A stretch of DNA of 64,000 bases from an uncultured Kordia sp. (GCF_947496985.1 NZ_CANMEZ010000001.1:496001-560000), one strand, 5' to 3'; shown: positions 46,623-56,481, numbered from the stretch's first letter. The notes: generated by a model from the sequence alone, not told the origin. Made by a program: numbers and translations.

Positions 46623-48266
46623 TTATTTCCTTTTTTCTTTAAAGAATTTTAAAAGATTCGCAGTAGAGCTATCATGTTCCACAATTTCATGACTCTTAAT
46701 ATCTGTTAAAATTTTTGTTGCAAGTTGTTTTCCAAGCTCAACTCCCCACTGATCATAACTAAAAATATTCCAAATAACACCTTGTACAAATATCTTATGC
46801 TCGTATAATGCTATTAGTTTTCCTACGCTTTCTGGCGTAAGCTTGTCTATTAATATAGTATTTGTAGGTTTGTTCCCTTCAAATATTTTGTATGGAAGTA
46901 GTTTTTCTATTTCTGAAGCGTCCATTCCTTTTGCTGTAAGTTCAGCAATAACTTCTTCTTCTGTTTTTCCGTTTAATAATGCTTCCGTTTGTGCAAAGAA
47001 GTTTGCCATTAGTTTTTCATGATGATCTTCATTTTCATGTAATGAATGTACGTATCCTATGAAATCAGCAGGAATTAGCTTGGTTCCTTGGTGAATTAGC
47101 TGAAAAAAAGCATGTTGTGAGTTTGTTCCTGGTTCTCCCCAAATTAAGGTTCCCGTTTCGTAGCTGACACGATTTCCTTTTCTGTCTATACTTTTACCAT
47201 TACTTTCCATAATTCCTTGTTGCAAGTATGCGGAAAAACGATGTAAGTATTGTGTGTATGGAATGATTGCTTCACTTTCTGCTCCATGGAAATTGTTGTA
47301 CCATATACTTAGTAAAGCTAATACGACTGGAATATTTTGATCGAACGAAGCCGTTTTGAAATGTTTGTCCATATCATACGCACCTGCTAATAGTTTGTCA
47401 AAATTATCATAGCCTGTAGCCAAACTTATAGATAAACCTACTGCGCTCCATAATGAAAAACGCCCACCAACCCAATTCCACATAGGAAATACGTTTTCTG
47501 AAGCAATTCCGAATTCGCTTATTTTTTCAAGATTTGTAGATACTGCAACAAAGTGTTTTGCTACAGCGTCTTCTGGTGCTTGTGATAGAAACCATTTACG
47601 AATTGTCATTGCATTGGTTAAGGTTTCTTGTGTCGTAAATGTTTTTGAAACTATGACAAATAGTGTTGTTTCAGGGTTTACTTTTTTGATTACTTCTTGC
47701 ACATGATCACCATCAACATTAGATACAAATTGTACATTTAAATGATTTTTGTAATACGCTAATGCTTCCGTTACCATTGCCGGACCTAAATCAGAACCAC
47801 CAATCCCAATGTTTACAATATCAGTAAAGGCTTTTCCTGTATGCCCTTTTTTACTTCCAGAAATGATTGCTTCTGAGAATTGCTTTATTTTTTCTTTAAC
47901 TTCATATATTTCAGGAATGATGTTTTCTCCATCTACATGAATTGCCGCACTTTCTTTTTCGCGCAAAGCGGTATGCAACACAGCTCTTCCTTCCGTTTCA
48001 TTAATGATATCGCCGTCAAAATATTTTTGAATGTTCTCTTTTAGATTGACTTCTTCTGCCAAGGTTAACAATAAATCCATGGTTTCTTGAGAAATCTTGT
48101 TTTTAGAATAGTCAACATAGAAATCTTTCCATTTGATAGAGAAACGATTGGCTCTTTCTTTATCTGTGTTAAAATATTTTTTTAGCGCAAACGATTTCGT
48201 TGCATAGAAATGCTCCTGAAGTTTATTCCAAACTTCAGTTTCTGTAGGGTTTATGTTTGTTAACAT
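46623..48266 (-). CDS. pgi: Glucose-6-phosphate isomerase
   Basis: A 547-residue cytoplasmic Pgi of normal length. Signatures include [14 protein letters not shown] (~152-165), [14 protein letters not shown] (~204-217), the PGI signature [14 protein letters not shown] (~267-280), [22 protein letters not shown] (~376-397) and the C-terminal [19 protein letters not shown] (~494-512). It interconverts glucose 6-phosphate and fructose 6-phosphate, the step after pgmB in maltose use. It starts 5 bp after the M23 peptidase stop, so it is the last gene of that operon. Confidence 0.97.
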   Translation of the reverse strand: MLTNINPTETEVWNKLQEHFYATKSFALKKYFNTDKERANRFSIKWKDFYVDYSKNKISQETMDLLLTLAEEVNLKENIQKYFDGDIINETEGRAVLHTALREKESAAIHVDGENIIPEIYEVKEKIKQFSEAIISGSKKGHTGKAFTDIVNIGIGGSDLGPAMVTEALAYYKNHLNVQFVSNVDGDHVQEVIKKVNPETTLFVIVSKTFTTQETLTNAMTIRKWFLSQAPEDAVAKHFVAVSTNLEKISEFGIASENVFPMWNWVGGRFSLWSAVGLSISLATGYDNFDKLLAGAYDMDKHFKTASFDQNIPVVLALLSIWYNNFHGAESEAIIPYTQYLHRFSAYLQQGIMESNGKSIDRKGNRVSYETGTLIWGEPGTNSQHAFFQLIHQGTKLIPADFIGYVHSLHENEDHHEKLMANFFAQTEALLNGKTEEEVIAELTAKGMDASEIEKLLPYKIFEGNKPTNTILIDKLTPESVGKLIALYEHKIFVQGVIWNIFSYDQWGVELGKQLATKILTDIKSHEIVEHDSSTANLLKFFKEKRK

Positions 48267-48271
48267 GAGTT

Positions 48272-49564
48272 TTAGTTTATAGCAGTTATTGGTGCTTGTT
48301 CTATAATTTCTTCTTCTTGTGGAAGTTGTATTTCTATACCGTCAATTTGTGTTTTTAACGGTTTGATGAACTCTAAGTACGATTCTTTGAGTTTTGCATC
48401 TATTGGATCGGCATCCGGTAGTTTTTGTTTGAATGGATCTACTTGTCGCCCATTTTTCCAGAAACGATAACATACGTGTGGACCAGAAGTATTTCCTGTC
48501 ATTCCAACCCAACCGATAACGTCTCCTTGTTTTACAAATTCGCCTACTTTTACTTTACGCTTTTTCATGTGTAAGTATTGTGTAGTGTAGGTACTATTGT
48601 GTTTTACTTTTACGTAGTTTCCGTTTCCTCCTCTACGCGCAGATTCAATCACAACTCCATTGGCTGTTGAAATAATTGGCGTTCCTTGTGGCGCAGCAAA
48701 GTCCGTTCCTTTGTGTGCTCGGATACGGTTACCGTATAGTTTTATTCTTCTTCTTAAGTTGTATCGTGATGTGATACGGATATTTTTAAAGATTAAAGGT
48801 GCTTTTAGGAATGCTCTACGTAAGTTTTTTGCTTTTTCATCATAGTAATCTATAATTTGCTTCACGCTATCCGTCTCAAATTCAAAAGCATAAAATGGCT
48901 CATCATTATGTTTGAAGTATGCCGCTTTTATTTTGTCTATTCCCACGAAAGTGGTATCATTTATATATTTTTCAGTATAAATAAGCTTGTATTGATCACC
49001 TTTTTGCAGACGAAAGAAATCAATGGTCCACGCGTAGATATCTGACATGTCACCTACTAATCTTTGACTTAATCCAGCTTCATCAATAGCACCAGATAAA
49101 GAGCTTGTAATAACACCTGAGGTTTCTTTTTCAACAATTTTCACAGGTTTACTTTCTGTATATGCATTGATAGAATCCTTGAATTTGATCACTACATAGT
49201 CAATACTATTGGGTTGATAGATAAAACATTCTGGTCGCTGTAATGAATCACCTTTTGTACATAGTAACGTATATGGCTTTCCTTTTCCTATTTTACTAAC
49301 ATCAAATGTGTCTTTTGTTTTTTCAACAATATTGAAGACTGTTCCGTATCCAACATGATTTTTTTCAAGAATTTTCCCAAAAGTATCACCATCTCTTACG
49401 GTATCTTTTACAACTACATAGTCATTTAAGTGAAAACCGAATTCCATTGGATCTGGAGCAGGCGCTTCTATTTGCACCGTTTCTTTTGGTTCTTCTTTGC
49501 TTTCCTTGCAAGCGTTAAACGCTATTAATAGTAATGTTAGCAGTAATATTTTCCCTATTCTCAT
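48272..49564 (-). CDS. M23-family peptidoglycan endopeptidase-like lipoprotein
   Basis: I chose the ATG at 49564, giving a lipoprotein signal ([19 protein letters not shown]); it overlaps the upstream TDO-like stop as ATGA. The ~430-residue protein has an N-terminal region (~40-250) and a C-terminal M23 domain (~280-380). The HxxxD zinc motif is HKGTDFAAP and the catalytic His is in YLHMKK. The usual HxH motif reads PHVCYRFW, so the third zinc ligand position is Cys instead of His. It probably cuts peptidoglycan crosslinks or regulates a hydrolase. Confidence 0.88.
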   Translation of the reverse strand: MRIGKILLLTLLLIAFNACKESKEEPKETVQIEAPAPDPMEFGFHLNDYVVVKDTVRDGDTFGKILEKNHVGYGTVFNIVEKTKDTFDVSKIGKGKPYTLLCTKGDSLQRPECFIYQPNSIDYVVIKFKDSINAYTESKPVKIVEKETSGVITSSLSGAIDEAGLSQRLVGDMSDIYAWTIDFFRLQKGDQYKLIYTEKYINDTTFVGIDKIKAAYFKHNDEPFYAFEFETDSVKQIIDYYDEKAKNLRRAFLKAPLIFKNIRITSRYNLRRRIKLYGNRIRAHKGTDFAAPQGTPIISTANGVVIESARRGGNGNYVKVKHNSTYTTQYLHMKKRKVKVGEFVKQGDVIGWVGMTGNTSGPHVCYRFWKNGRQVDPFKQKLPDADPIDAKLKESYLEFIKPLKTQIDGIEIQLPQEEEIIEQAPITAIN

Positions 49565-50526
49565 TGTTTCCTTTCTGTATTGAAGATGTGGTCTACCCAT
49601 TCTTTTCCCCATTCATTTTTTTCATTTTCGCTCCAAATTTCAGGAAAAAAGATCACTTTCTGAAAACTTGGAGGTAAATATTCTCTCCAATTTGTTCCTC
49701 CAGTGGCTTCAATAGTCTTTTTTTCACGTCTTAAATAGCGATATGCAGAACCCATATGCATTAATGGCCAATTGACATTTGCATTGAGATCTAAGCTTTT
49801 TAATGCAGAAATTAAGTTTTCGTTTTGTTTTACTTTTTCTGGCAACGCTAAATAGCGGTGATATATTGTACTTAGCTTCACTTCGTTGGCAATTCGCATA
49901 AAACGTGGCGTGTATCTGTATTCAAATTGCTTGAGTGTAAGTGTTTTTTCTCCTGTTTTACTGTCTGTTGCTCCTTTTTTCCAATAGATATTTTCGTATA
50001 AATCATCTAAGGTATTTTCTACTGAAAATTGATCACGCACTGTATGATGCACTAAGTTTTCTAGTGGCGTGGAATATAATTCAATCATTCGGTATTGTGC
50101 CGATTGAAAACCACTTGCAGGCAACAGAGACATTCTGTAATTTAAAAATTGTTCTCTTTCCATACCATTGATCATGATTTCAAAAGAAGATATTAGAGCT
50201 TTGAAGTAATTGTTTATTCTGTGAATTCGTTGTGTAAAAAATTCTGCTGTTTGCCCTTTGTCATCAATGATTTGCTTTTGCTCATGAATGATAAGTTTAA
50301 AGTATAATTCTGTGATTTGATGATACATGATGAAGATTTCTTCATCAGGAAAAAACGTGCGTGGTATTTGTAAACTAAGTAAGGTATCTAAGTGAATGTA
50401 ATCCCAATAAGTAAGATATCTTTGGTGTAATAAACCATCGAGGTACGAGCCTAAGTCTTGCCCAGAATTTGTGTATTTCGAGTCTAATTTTGCAATTCGT
50501 TCTGCAATTTCTGGTGGGATTTCCAT
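49561..50526 (-). CDS. Tryptophan 2,3-dioxygenase family protein, divergent paralogue
   Basis: A 321-residue all-helical protein with TDO features: LDTLLSLQIPRTFFPDEEIFIMYHQITELYFKLIIHEQ (~45-82), GFQSAQYRMIE (~138-148), a candidate haem-ligand His in NWPLMHMGSAYRYL (~255) and ATGGTNWREYLPP (~276). A second TDO gene lies at 58061. This copy is in the DUF3108 - M23 - pgi operon, not with catabolic genes, and has an N-terminal helix EIPPEIAERIAKLD. Whether it oxidises tryptophan is open. Confidence 0.85.
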   Translation of the reverse strand: MEIPPEIAERIAKLDSKYTNSGQDLGSYLDGLLHQRYLTYWDYIHLDTLLSLQIPRTFFPDEEIFIMYHQITELYFKLIIHEQKQIIDDKGQTAEFFTQRIHRINNYFKALISSFEIMINGMEREQFLNYRMSLLPASGFQSAQYRMIELYSTPLENLVHHTVRDQFSVENTLDDLYENIYWKKGATDSKTGEKTLTLKQFEYRYTPRFMRIANEVKLSTIYHRYLALPEKVKQNENLISALKSLDLNANVNWPLMHMGSAYRYLRREKKTIEATGGTNWREYLPPSFQKVIFFPEIWSENEKNEWGKEWVDHIFNTERKQ

Positions 50527-50533
50527 ACTTTTT

Positions 50534-51310
50534 TTAATCTACTTTTATTTTGAAAGGGTGTTTCAATCCTTTAAAAGCATCTAAATCTGCTTTTAACGAA
50601 CCTACCATTAGCTTTGCTTTGATGCGAATTGGAATTTTGTTTTCATCATTTGATACCCAAAGTGTTAAACTTTCGTTTTCTTTAAAAACACGTCCAGCTT
50701 GCACATAAGGTCTGAATATTAAACAGGGAACTTTTCCAAATTTTGTTCGTATTACTTCTTCGCCTAAGTATTTTAGTTTGAATTTGAAATTTTCCTTGTC
50801 AAAAAACATATTCAATACAATTTCATCTCCAACTTTTATATCAGAAATATCATAGTTATTACGTAAATAATAGAACGCAGAAACCATGTCTTGCACATTT
50901 TTTTCTATATCGTATTCCTTCTTAGTATTGTGCTTTTTATTATTGACTAAAGCTTTCGATTTATTGTAGTTGAAATCTATTTCAATGTCTTTGGTATGAC
51001 CACCTTCATCAATTTTACGAATAAATTTGTATGGTTTTCCTGTTTTTTTATCAAAATAGCTTTCGTAGTTATCATCTACTTTAAAAAACCAACTTGCAAA
51101 TCCTGTAGTTTTTCCTTTTCCAACTACATGATATACACTTTTACCATTAAGATATTCATCTTTAACTTCTAGTGTGGCATAACTCGCATTTATAATTCCG
51201 TAATGGATTCTAAATTTGAACCATTCGCCAGATTTAAATGCGGTATCTTTTTTTTGTGCTTGCAATGCGATGCATGACAGTAAGAATAGTATAGTAAATG
51301 TACGTTTCAT
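50534..51310 (-). CDS. DUF3108-domain exported protein
   Basis: A 258-residue protein with signal peptide (to ~18, CIALQAQ) and a beta-rich DUF3108-like body: GEWFKFRIHYGIINASYATLEV (~27-48), YHVVGKGKTTGFASWFFKVDDNYESYFDKKTGKPYKF (~59-95), LTLWVSNDENKIPIRIKAKLMVGSLKADL (~222-250). Probably periplasmic or outer-membrane associated. It leads the operon and ends 7 bp before the TDO-like gene. Molecular function unknown. Confidence 0.85.
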   Translation of the reverse strand: MKRTFTILFLLSCIALQAQKKDTAFKSGEWFKFRIHYGIINASYATLEVKDEYLNGKSVYHVVGKGKTTGFASWFFKVDDNYESYFDKKTGKPYKFIRKIDEGGHTKDIEIDFNYNKSKALVNNKKHNTKKEYDIEKNVQDMVSAFYYLRNNYDISDIKVGDEIVLNMFFDKENFKFKLKYLGEEVIRTKFGKVPCLIFRPYVQAGRVFKENESLTLWVSNDENKIPIRIKAKLMVGSLKADLDAFKGLKHPFKIKVD

Positions 51311-51597
51311 GTTTGATGTAAAGGTTTGTAAAAATAATAAAATCCTTGTTACTTTTTGTTAATTTATTGTTGTAACGCAATTACTATTCCAAAAAAAAGC
51401 TATTAAATCCCTTTTGGGTTGAACTTTTGCTGTCTTTTAACTATTATTTCTTGTTATATAGTTTTAGTATTCTTAAGTTTTTCTCGTGCAAAAGTATTTT
51501 TAACTACAAAAAATAATGTATGACAAATATTACATTCAATAATATATTGTATATTTCTAAACACTTAATGAGCCGACTTCTTACAATCTAACCTACT

Positions 51598-53370
51598 ATG
51601 ATAAAAAGAATTCAAACACCAAAAATCACTCAACCTAAAGCAATGTTTTTATGGATATTATGTGTGTTTTCACTTTCATCTAGTGCAGCAATTGCACAAG
51701 ACTCAAAAGTAGATAATGACTCTATCGTTTCTGAAGAGATGCGATTGTTTGTTTCAGAATCTGATTCTATTGATAAAATAGAGAAATTCATTCAAGATAC
51801 TTTTGACGAAAAAGAAGATACCATTTTAGGGTTGGCATATTGTAGAATTTTTTTAGAAAGAGGGAAAAAACAGGAAGATTATGATATTCAATATTTTTCT
51901 AGCTATCAAATGTCTTACACTTATTATTTGTTATCTGATTATACTAAAGCTGTACGCTATGGAAATTTATCTACAAAATTAGCTAACAAATTACAAGATA
52001 CGACCAAGAGCATTACCAGTAATTCCTTATTAGGAAGTACTTTATATGTAATAGGGAATTATGATGATGCACTAAAATCATATTTACACGCAAAAGCATT
52101 GTCAAACCAGATAAAAGATTCGCCATATGAGATTTTATGTTTAACTAATATTGCCAATGCACGTTTAAAGCTATATCAATTTGAAGAGGCTTTGAAAAGT
52201 TATAATGAGGTTTTAGATATTTTAAGAAAGAAAGACAGTGCTGTTTTTCTTCAATATAAGGAAACATATTTGAGTGCTACTTTAGGCAAAGGAGTGAGTC
52301 TTTATGAATTAGGACGATTGGAAGAAGCTGAAAAGGTATGCAAAGAAGGAATTGCCTCTAGCGTTTCTATCAAAAATAAAAAGTTTGAAGGTTTTTTTCA
52401 TATCAATCTAGGAAACATTTATTATGAAAAAGAAGAGCATCATAAATCACTTGGTTTTTTGAGAGAAGGAAAGAAAATGTTGCATGATTTTAGTGATTTG
52501 GAGAATAATAAATTCATTGCTGATTTTTTTATAGCAAAAAACTACTTTAAGCAAGAGAGATACGATGAAGCTATTACATTATTAGATACCGTTTTTGAGC
52601 GTATTGGAGATAGAATAAATATGGATAAGATTCTAGAAATGTATGAACTGGCTATTGCTATTTCTGATATTCAAGAAAATAAAGAAAAACAACTATTTTA
52701 TCGGGATAAGCGAGACGAAGTTTCTAATGCTATAAGCGAGAAAAAATTATTAGCTCGAGAATTATTGCTAAAGGATGATATAAAAGATATGACCATTGAA
52801 AATGAAAAACTCTCAGATGAGAAAGCCAAAACTCAAGTTGATAAAAGTATCATTTTAACAGTTTCCATTATTTTACTTTCCATTATCTTATTGATTTTCT
52901 TATCATATCACAGAAAAACCAAACAGAAAGAACAAACGTTTTTGGCAATTATTGAAGATATTTCAAAAAGTAAAGTCGTCGAAACTACCAAAAAAGTATC
53001 TCAGGTTTCTAAAATAAAAGATGAAAAGGCAAAAACAATTTTAGAAAATTTGCACAAATTGGAAAACACACATTTTTTTCTTGCGCAAGATGCTACTTTA
53101 CACAAAACAGCAAAATTACTCAATACAAATACTACCTATTTATCAAAAGCACTTAATGCAATCGAAAAGCAATCTTTTAGTCAATATTTAAATAAACTCA
53201 GAATTGACTATGTTTTGGTAAAATTAAAAGAAGATGCCGTATTCAGATCATATACAATTCATGCAATTTCTACAGAAATAGGATACAAAAGTGCTACAAC
53301 TTTTATTAAAGAGTTTAAAAACAAAACTGGCTTAAACCCATCATACTATATTCGAAAAATTGAGGATTGA
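51598..53370 (+). CDS. Transmembrane TPR-sensor AraC-family regulator 2
   Basis: A 590-residue paralogue of the regulator at 31788. It has an N-terminal signal anchor (~15-35), periplasmic TPRs (~80-370, e.g. SSYQMSYTYYLLSDYTKAV, LYVIGNYDDALKSYLHA, EALKSYNEVLDIL), a helical linker, a membrane helix (~420-440) and a C-terminal AraC HTH (~490-588, HKTAKLLNTNTTYLSKALN, ISTEIGYKSATTFIKEFKNKTGLNPSYY). It lies directly upstream of two T9SS proteins, a lipoprotein and two RiPP-like genes on the same strand, its likely targets. The ligand is unknown. Confidence 0.88.
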   Translation: MIKRIQTPKITQPKAMFLWILCVFSLSSSAAIAQDSKVDNDSIVSEEMRLFVSESDSIDKIEKFIQDTFDEKEDTILGLAYCRIFLERGKKQEDYDIQYFSSYQMSYTYYLLSDYTKAVRYGNLSTKLANKLQDTTKSITSNSLLGSTLYVIGNYDDALKSYLHAKALSNQIKDSPYEILCLTNIANARLKLYQFEEALKSYNEVLDILRKKDSAVFLQYKETYLSATLGKGVSLYELGRLEEAEKVCKEGIASSVSIKNKKFEGFFHINLGNIYYEKEEHHKSLGFLREGKKMLHDFSDLENNKFIADFFIAKNYFKQERYDEAITLLDTVFERIGDRINMDKILEMYELAIAISDIQENKEKQLFYRDKRDEVSNAISEKKLLARELLLKDDIKDMTIENEKLSDEKAKTQVDKSIILTVSIILLSIILLIFLSYHRKTKQKEQTFLAIIEDISKSKVVETTKKVSQVSKIKDEKAKTILENLHKLENTHFFLAQDATLHKTAKLLNTNTTYLSKALNAIEKQSFSQYLNKLRIDYVLVKLKEDAVFRSYTIHAISTEIGYKSATTFIKEFKNKTGLNPSYYIRKIED

Positions 53371-53386
53371 CGCGTGTTTTTTGTTT

Positions 53387-53400
53387 AAATTTATAAATAT
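53387..53400 (+). promoter_or_regulatory. Operator-like arm upstream of T9SS gene 1
   Basis: AATTTATAAATATG matches the right arm of the 31522-31558 repeat at 12 of 14 positions and ends 71 bp before the 53472 ATG, the same distance as the copy before 34631. GAACAGTTACCTTTTGTA follows immediately and resembles the GAACAGTTACTTTTTTACA before 56257. Confidence 0.5.
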
Positions 53401-53471
53401 GAACAGTTACCTTTTGTAGTGAACATTTAAATATTCATACTTTACTGAGTATAACTTAAAACTCTATTGTT

Positions 53472-54308
53472 ATGAATTTAAAAACTTACACACTTACTAC
53501 ACTATGTTTGTTTTTTTTGTTAAAAATAAACGCGCAAAATATCGACCCTGTTTCGAGTATTGATAATGAAATTGACTTAACTCTTTTGGTTGAAGATGGT
53601 CTTCAAGAACAAACATTTAGTTTACTTGCCGATGATTATCATAATGTATTTCATGCACAAGATATGATTACGTATAAGATTAATCTTAAATATCAGTCAA
53701 CAGCAGCTACCACTACTTATTTTAGACTGAAATGTACATTTGAGGAAGTATTTTATGCTAGTCCTGGGCTTCCAGCTAGTTTTCTATTCAGAGGCACCAC
53801 AGCTCCTGTAATTATTCCTCCTGTAAAAAAGAAAAAAAGAGATAATCGCAGACCTATAGGAATATACCCGTATGCAGCAGAAATTATATACCGTATACAC
53901 CCTAAAAATTACAGAGTCACTATAGAATTATTAAAGTATGATAATATTGATGATTACCTAGAAGGCAATGAAAATTATACCGTTAATGAGCGTTCTAAAG
54001 TAATTTATTTAAATGCAACGCATGATATGCCAAGCCAAAGAGCGCTTTCGGCAACAGCATTTCCAAACCCTAGCACAGATTATCTTATTATAGAACATAC
54101 AACTAACACTACTAATAATTCACCTTTGGAAGTAATTATATTTAATGATAAAGGTGTTAAAGTTAGTCAGCATACAGTAACTAATTCTGACATAGAAGCA
54201 ACTAAAGCTTCATATAATTTAGATACTTCACATTTACAAAACGGCACCTATTACGTTCAACTTTCCTATGAAGGGAAAACTCAAGTCAAAACTATTATAA
54301 AAAAATAA
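53472..54308 (+). CDS. T9SS type A sorting-domain protein 1
   Basis: A 278-residue exported protein with signal peptide (to ~21, LKINAQ). Residues ~22-175 are a domain of no known family containing GTTAPVIIPPVKKKKRD (~116-132). The C-terminal ~75 residues are a type A sorting domain (FPNPSTDYLIIEHTT, LQNGTYYVQLSYEGKTQVKTIIKK), so the product is exported through the type IX system to the surface. It is paralogous to the next gene. An operator-like site lies upstream, and the TPR-AraC regulator precedes it. Confidence 0.85.
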   Translation: MNLKTYTLTTLCLFFLLKINAQNIDPVSSIDNEIDLTLLVEDGLQEQTFSLLADDYHNVFHAQDMITYKINLKYQSTAATTTYFRLKCTFEEVFYASPGLPASFLFRGTTAPVIIPPVKKKKRDNRRPIGIYPYAAEIIYRIHPKNYRVTIELLKYDNIDDYLEGNENYTVNERSKVIYLNATHDMPSQRALSATAFPNPSTDYLIIEHTTNTTNNSPLEVIIFNDKGVKVSQHTVTNSDIEATKASYNLDTSHLQNGTYYVQLSYEGKTQVKTIIKK

Positions 54309-54328
54309 TTCTTTTTAATCTCTAATAG

Positions 54329-54367
54329 AAAGCTATCTATTTTACCTTCAAATGATAGCTTTTTTTT
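54329..54367 (+). terminator. Hairpin between the two T9SS genes
   Basis: AAAGCTATC (54329-54337) and GATAGCTTT (54354-54362) pair exactly and are followed by a T run that reaches 15 bp before the next ATG. It would end or attenuate transcription from gene 1. Confidence 0.7.
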
Positions 54368-54382
54368 AAAAACTCAATTGTT

Positions 54383-55252
54383 ATGAATTCAAAAATTTTC
54401 ACACTTTCAATGATGTTCCTATTATGTATAGGATATACAAACGCACAAGGTTTTAATCCAGCTTCTACTAATGAAAATGCCATAGATGTAGTTATTGTCG
54501 TAGATAACAACTCTAGAGCTATAGGAACTAAAAAAGGGTTTCGCTTGCATGCTTCACCTGATCAAATAATAAACCAATTTAGTGATTTCAAATTAAGAAT
54601 AAACCTAGAATATCTATCTAGCTTATTCAGAGATAGTTATTTTAGATTAGCATATAATATTGGAATTACAGCTAATGGAATTGTAGGAACACCAAGCCAT
54701 GGTACTACAGCTCCAGTGATTATTCCTCCTGTAAAAAAGAAAATACTTTCATTTGAACAAGGCATCGTTGCTGGTTACCCGTATTTAATTCCTTCTACTT
54801 TCCCGCTAACAGGTGCAGAATATAAAGTATATATTACTTTAATTCAGTATGAAACGGAACAAGATCAACAAAATGATACCGGAATTAAAACACTTGGACC
54901 TGAGATTGAATTCACTTTTAAAACAAGTGATTATACTTCTTCACCGATTGATTCTACTACAGGTTCAGGCACTGTTAACTTACTTACATATCCTAATCCA
55001 AGTACAGATTATATAACTATTGAACTTGCAAATATTACCACAAACCCTATTTCTACACAACAGCAACCTATACAACTTGCTATTTTTAATAAAAATGGTG
55101 GTAAAGTAAGCAGTCATACTATTACGCGTTCAGGAATTAAAAATAAGAATGCTTTATACACTATTGCTACCACAAATTTACCCAAAGACATCTATTTCTT
55201 TGAAATTACACATGGAAAAAGCAAAACTGTAAAAACTATTATAAAAAAGTAA
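54383..55252 (+). CDS. T9SS type A sorting-domain protein 2
   Basis: A 289-residue paralogue of the preceding protein: signal peptide (to ~21, GYTNAQ), an unclassified domain (~22-180) holding the identical HGTTAPVIIPPVKKK segment (~105-119), and a C-terminal type A sorting domain (YPNPSTDYITIE, TNLPKDIYFFEITHGKSKTVKTIIKK). Outside the shared segment the N-terminal domains have diverged strongly. Surface export via T9SS follows from the sorting domain; function unknown. Confidence 0.85.
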   Translation: MNSKIFTLSMMFLLCIGYTNAQGFNPASTNENAIDVVIVVDNNSRAIGTKKGFRLHASPDQIINQFSDFKLRINLEYLSSLFRDSYFRLAYNIGITANGIVGTPSHGTTAPVIIPPVKKKILSFEQGIVAGYPYLIPSTFPLTGAEYKVYITLIQYETEQDQQNDTGIKTLGPEIEFTFKTSDYTSSPIDSTTGSGTVNLLTYPNPSTDYITIELANITTNPISTQQQPIQLAIFNKNGGKVSSHTITRSGIKNKNALYTIATTNLPKDIYFFEITHGKSKTVKTIIKK

Positions 55253-55272
55253 CTACAATATTTAAAATAAAT

Positions 55273-55305
55273 AACCATCTGCAAGTTTTTGTAGGTGGTT
55301 TTTTT
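55273..55305 (+). terminator. Terminator after T9SS gene 2
   Basis: AACCATCTGCAA and TTGTAGGTGGTT pair over 12 positions with two G-U pairs, followed by a T run. Confidence 0.7.
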
Positions 55306-55355
55306 GTGTAAACATAGTCCATATACACAAATTTATAAATCTGAAAATACTTCGT

Positions 55356-55386
55356 TTGTTTTGACTAGTAGTGCTACATAACTTTG
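55356..55386 (+). promoter_or_regulatory. Promoter of the DUF4214 lipoprotein gene
   Basis: TTG (55356-55358), 20 nt, then TAACTTTG (55379-55386) fits the Bacteroidota consensus. An operator-like AATTTATAAATCTG is upstream at 55329-55342. Transcription would start near 55393, so the conserved element at 55412-55440 is inside the leader RNA. Confidence 0.65.
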
Positions 55387-55411
55387 AATTGTCTTGATCG
55401 AGATAGGTCGT

Positions 55412-55440
55412 CTCCGAAAAACCTTACTAGAGTAGGAACT
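55412..55440 (+). promoter_or_regulatory. Conserved peptide-leader element (site D)
   Basis: CTCCGAAAAACCTTACT followed by AGAGTAGGAACT: the two blocks CCGAAAA and AGAGTAGGAA with an 8-nt spacer. It starts 52 nt before the 55464 ATG and 26 nt after the -7 box, the same geometry as site P (25 nt). Confidence 0.75.
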
Positions 55441-55463
55441 AATTCAAAAAAAAATTAAATGTT

Positions 55464-56081
55464 ATGAAGAAACTCATTTTTAAAGCTCGCTATTTTGCAC
55501 TTGTGCTCTCTATGATTGTTGGTGCATTATACATTACAAGTTGTCAAACTGATGAAATTACTTCTGAACAAGAAGAAACTGCAATTTCAAAAGATCTTGA
55601 AGAAAACCAACGAAGCATTCCTAATATTGCAGATTTTAGCCCACCAAGAATACCAAACCCTAATATAGATGAACATTGTGTTGTAAGACTTGCGTATTTA
55701 TCATATTTAGAACGTTGCCCTGAAAATGCTAGTGTTGTAAGTTATTGGATAGGTGTATTGAACAGAGAAAACTTTGGAGGATTAGCCAAAGGATTTATTA
55801 CATCACCAGAAGCAAATCAACGATGGAACACTAGATATCATCAGTTTTTAAACAGAAACAATATTAATAGTTCCCAAATAAGTAAAAAAGTATACATCGC
55901 ATATAGAGGTTTGCTACTTAGAGAACCAGATGTAAATGGCGGAATTTATTGGACAAATATTGAAAGAGCAACTAATATTCTTACTGTTGCCAATGGTATT
56001 GGAAATTCTGCTGAGTTTAATAGACGACGAAATGGATTTCCAACAGAATGTGCTAATGCAGCAAATCAGTGTCCTTTTTAA
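55464..56081 (+). CDS. DUF4214-like lipoprotein
   Basis: A 205-residue lipoprotein (signal to lipobox YITSC, ~24-28; an acidic linker to ~70). Two DUF4214-like helical repeats follow: RLAYLSYLERCPENASVVSYWIGVLNR (~76-102) and KVYIAYRGLLLREPDVNGGIYWTNIER (~140-168), each with the Y-x-x-Y/L-x-R-x-P-D/E-x-x-G/S-x-x-Y-W pattern. It also carries five Cys, counting the lipid Cys, and ends CANAANQCPF. It has the same leader element as the peptide genes, so it is probably co-regulated. Role unknown. Confidence 0.8.
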   Translation: MKKLIFKARYFALVLSMIVGALYITSCQTDEITSEQEETAISKDLEENQRSIPNIADFSPPRIPNPNIDEHCVVRLAYLSYLERCPENASVVSYWIGVLNRENFGGLAKGFITSPEANQRWNTRYHQFLNRNNINSSQISKKVYIAYRGLLLREPDVNGGIYWTNIERATNILTVANGIGNSAEFNRRRNGFPTECANAANQCPF

Positions 56082-56210
56082 AAACAGCTTACTAATTCAG
56101 TAAAAATATCAAAAAACAGCAGCTAAAAATAGCTATACAATATCAGATAACATTTATAATTTTTTTCTCATCAATCAAAATTACGAACAGTTACTTTTTT
56201 ACATAGCGGA

Positions 56211-56237
56211 ATCCGAAAAGCTTATAGAGTAGGAATT
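56211..56237 (+). promoter_or_regulatory. Conserved peptide-leader element (site L1)
   Basis: ATCCGAAAAGCTTAT followed by AGAGTAGGAATT, spacer 6 nt, 20 bp before the 56257 ATG. The preceding ACGAACAGTTACTTTTTTAC block recurs before 56650 and in part before 53472. Confidence 0.75.
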
Positions 56238-56256
56238 ATTTTAACATTTATCAATC

Positions 56257-56481
56257 ATGAAAAAACAAAAATTTCAAAAATTAGGAATCAACAAGTCTAC
56301 CATTTCTCAATTAACACAAGATCAACTTAATGGTGGAGGAACATTTACATGTCATGGACATTCTTGTTGTCCTACAGAAGCAGCTACCTGTGCTAATACT
56401 TGTGCCAACACATGTCATGTTTTATGTGGAACAATATCCCCAACAGATATCTGTCCAGAATCTAGATATTGCCCAGCTTAA
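56257..56481 (+). CDS. Cys-rich RiPP-like precursor 1 with lanthipeptide-type leader
   Basis: A 74-residue peptide. Leader residues 1-28 (KLGINKSTISQLTQDQL then GGG) follow the Bacteroidota class I lanthipeptide-type pattern. The core has nine Cys (32, 37, 38, 45, 49, 53, 57, 66, 72) in TCHGHSCCP and repeated T-C-A-N-T-C units at four-residue spacing, alongside many Thr. No modification enzyme or dedicated exporter is nearby, so any enzymes must act in trans. The leader is identical to that of the next gene. Confidence 0.82.
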   Translation: MKKQKFQKLGINKSTISQLTQDQLNGGGTFTCHGHSCCPTEAATCANTCANTCHVLCGTISPTDICPESRYCPA

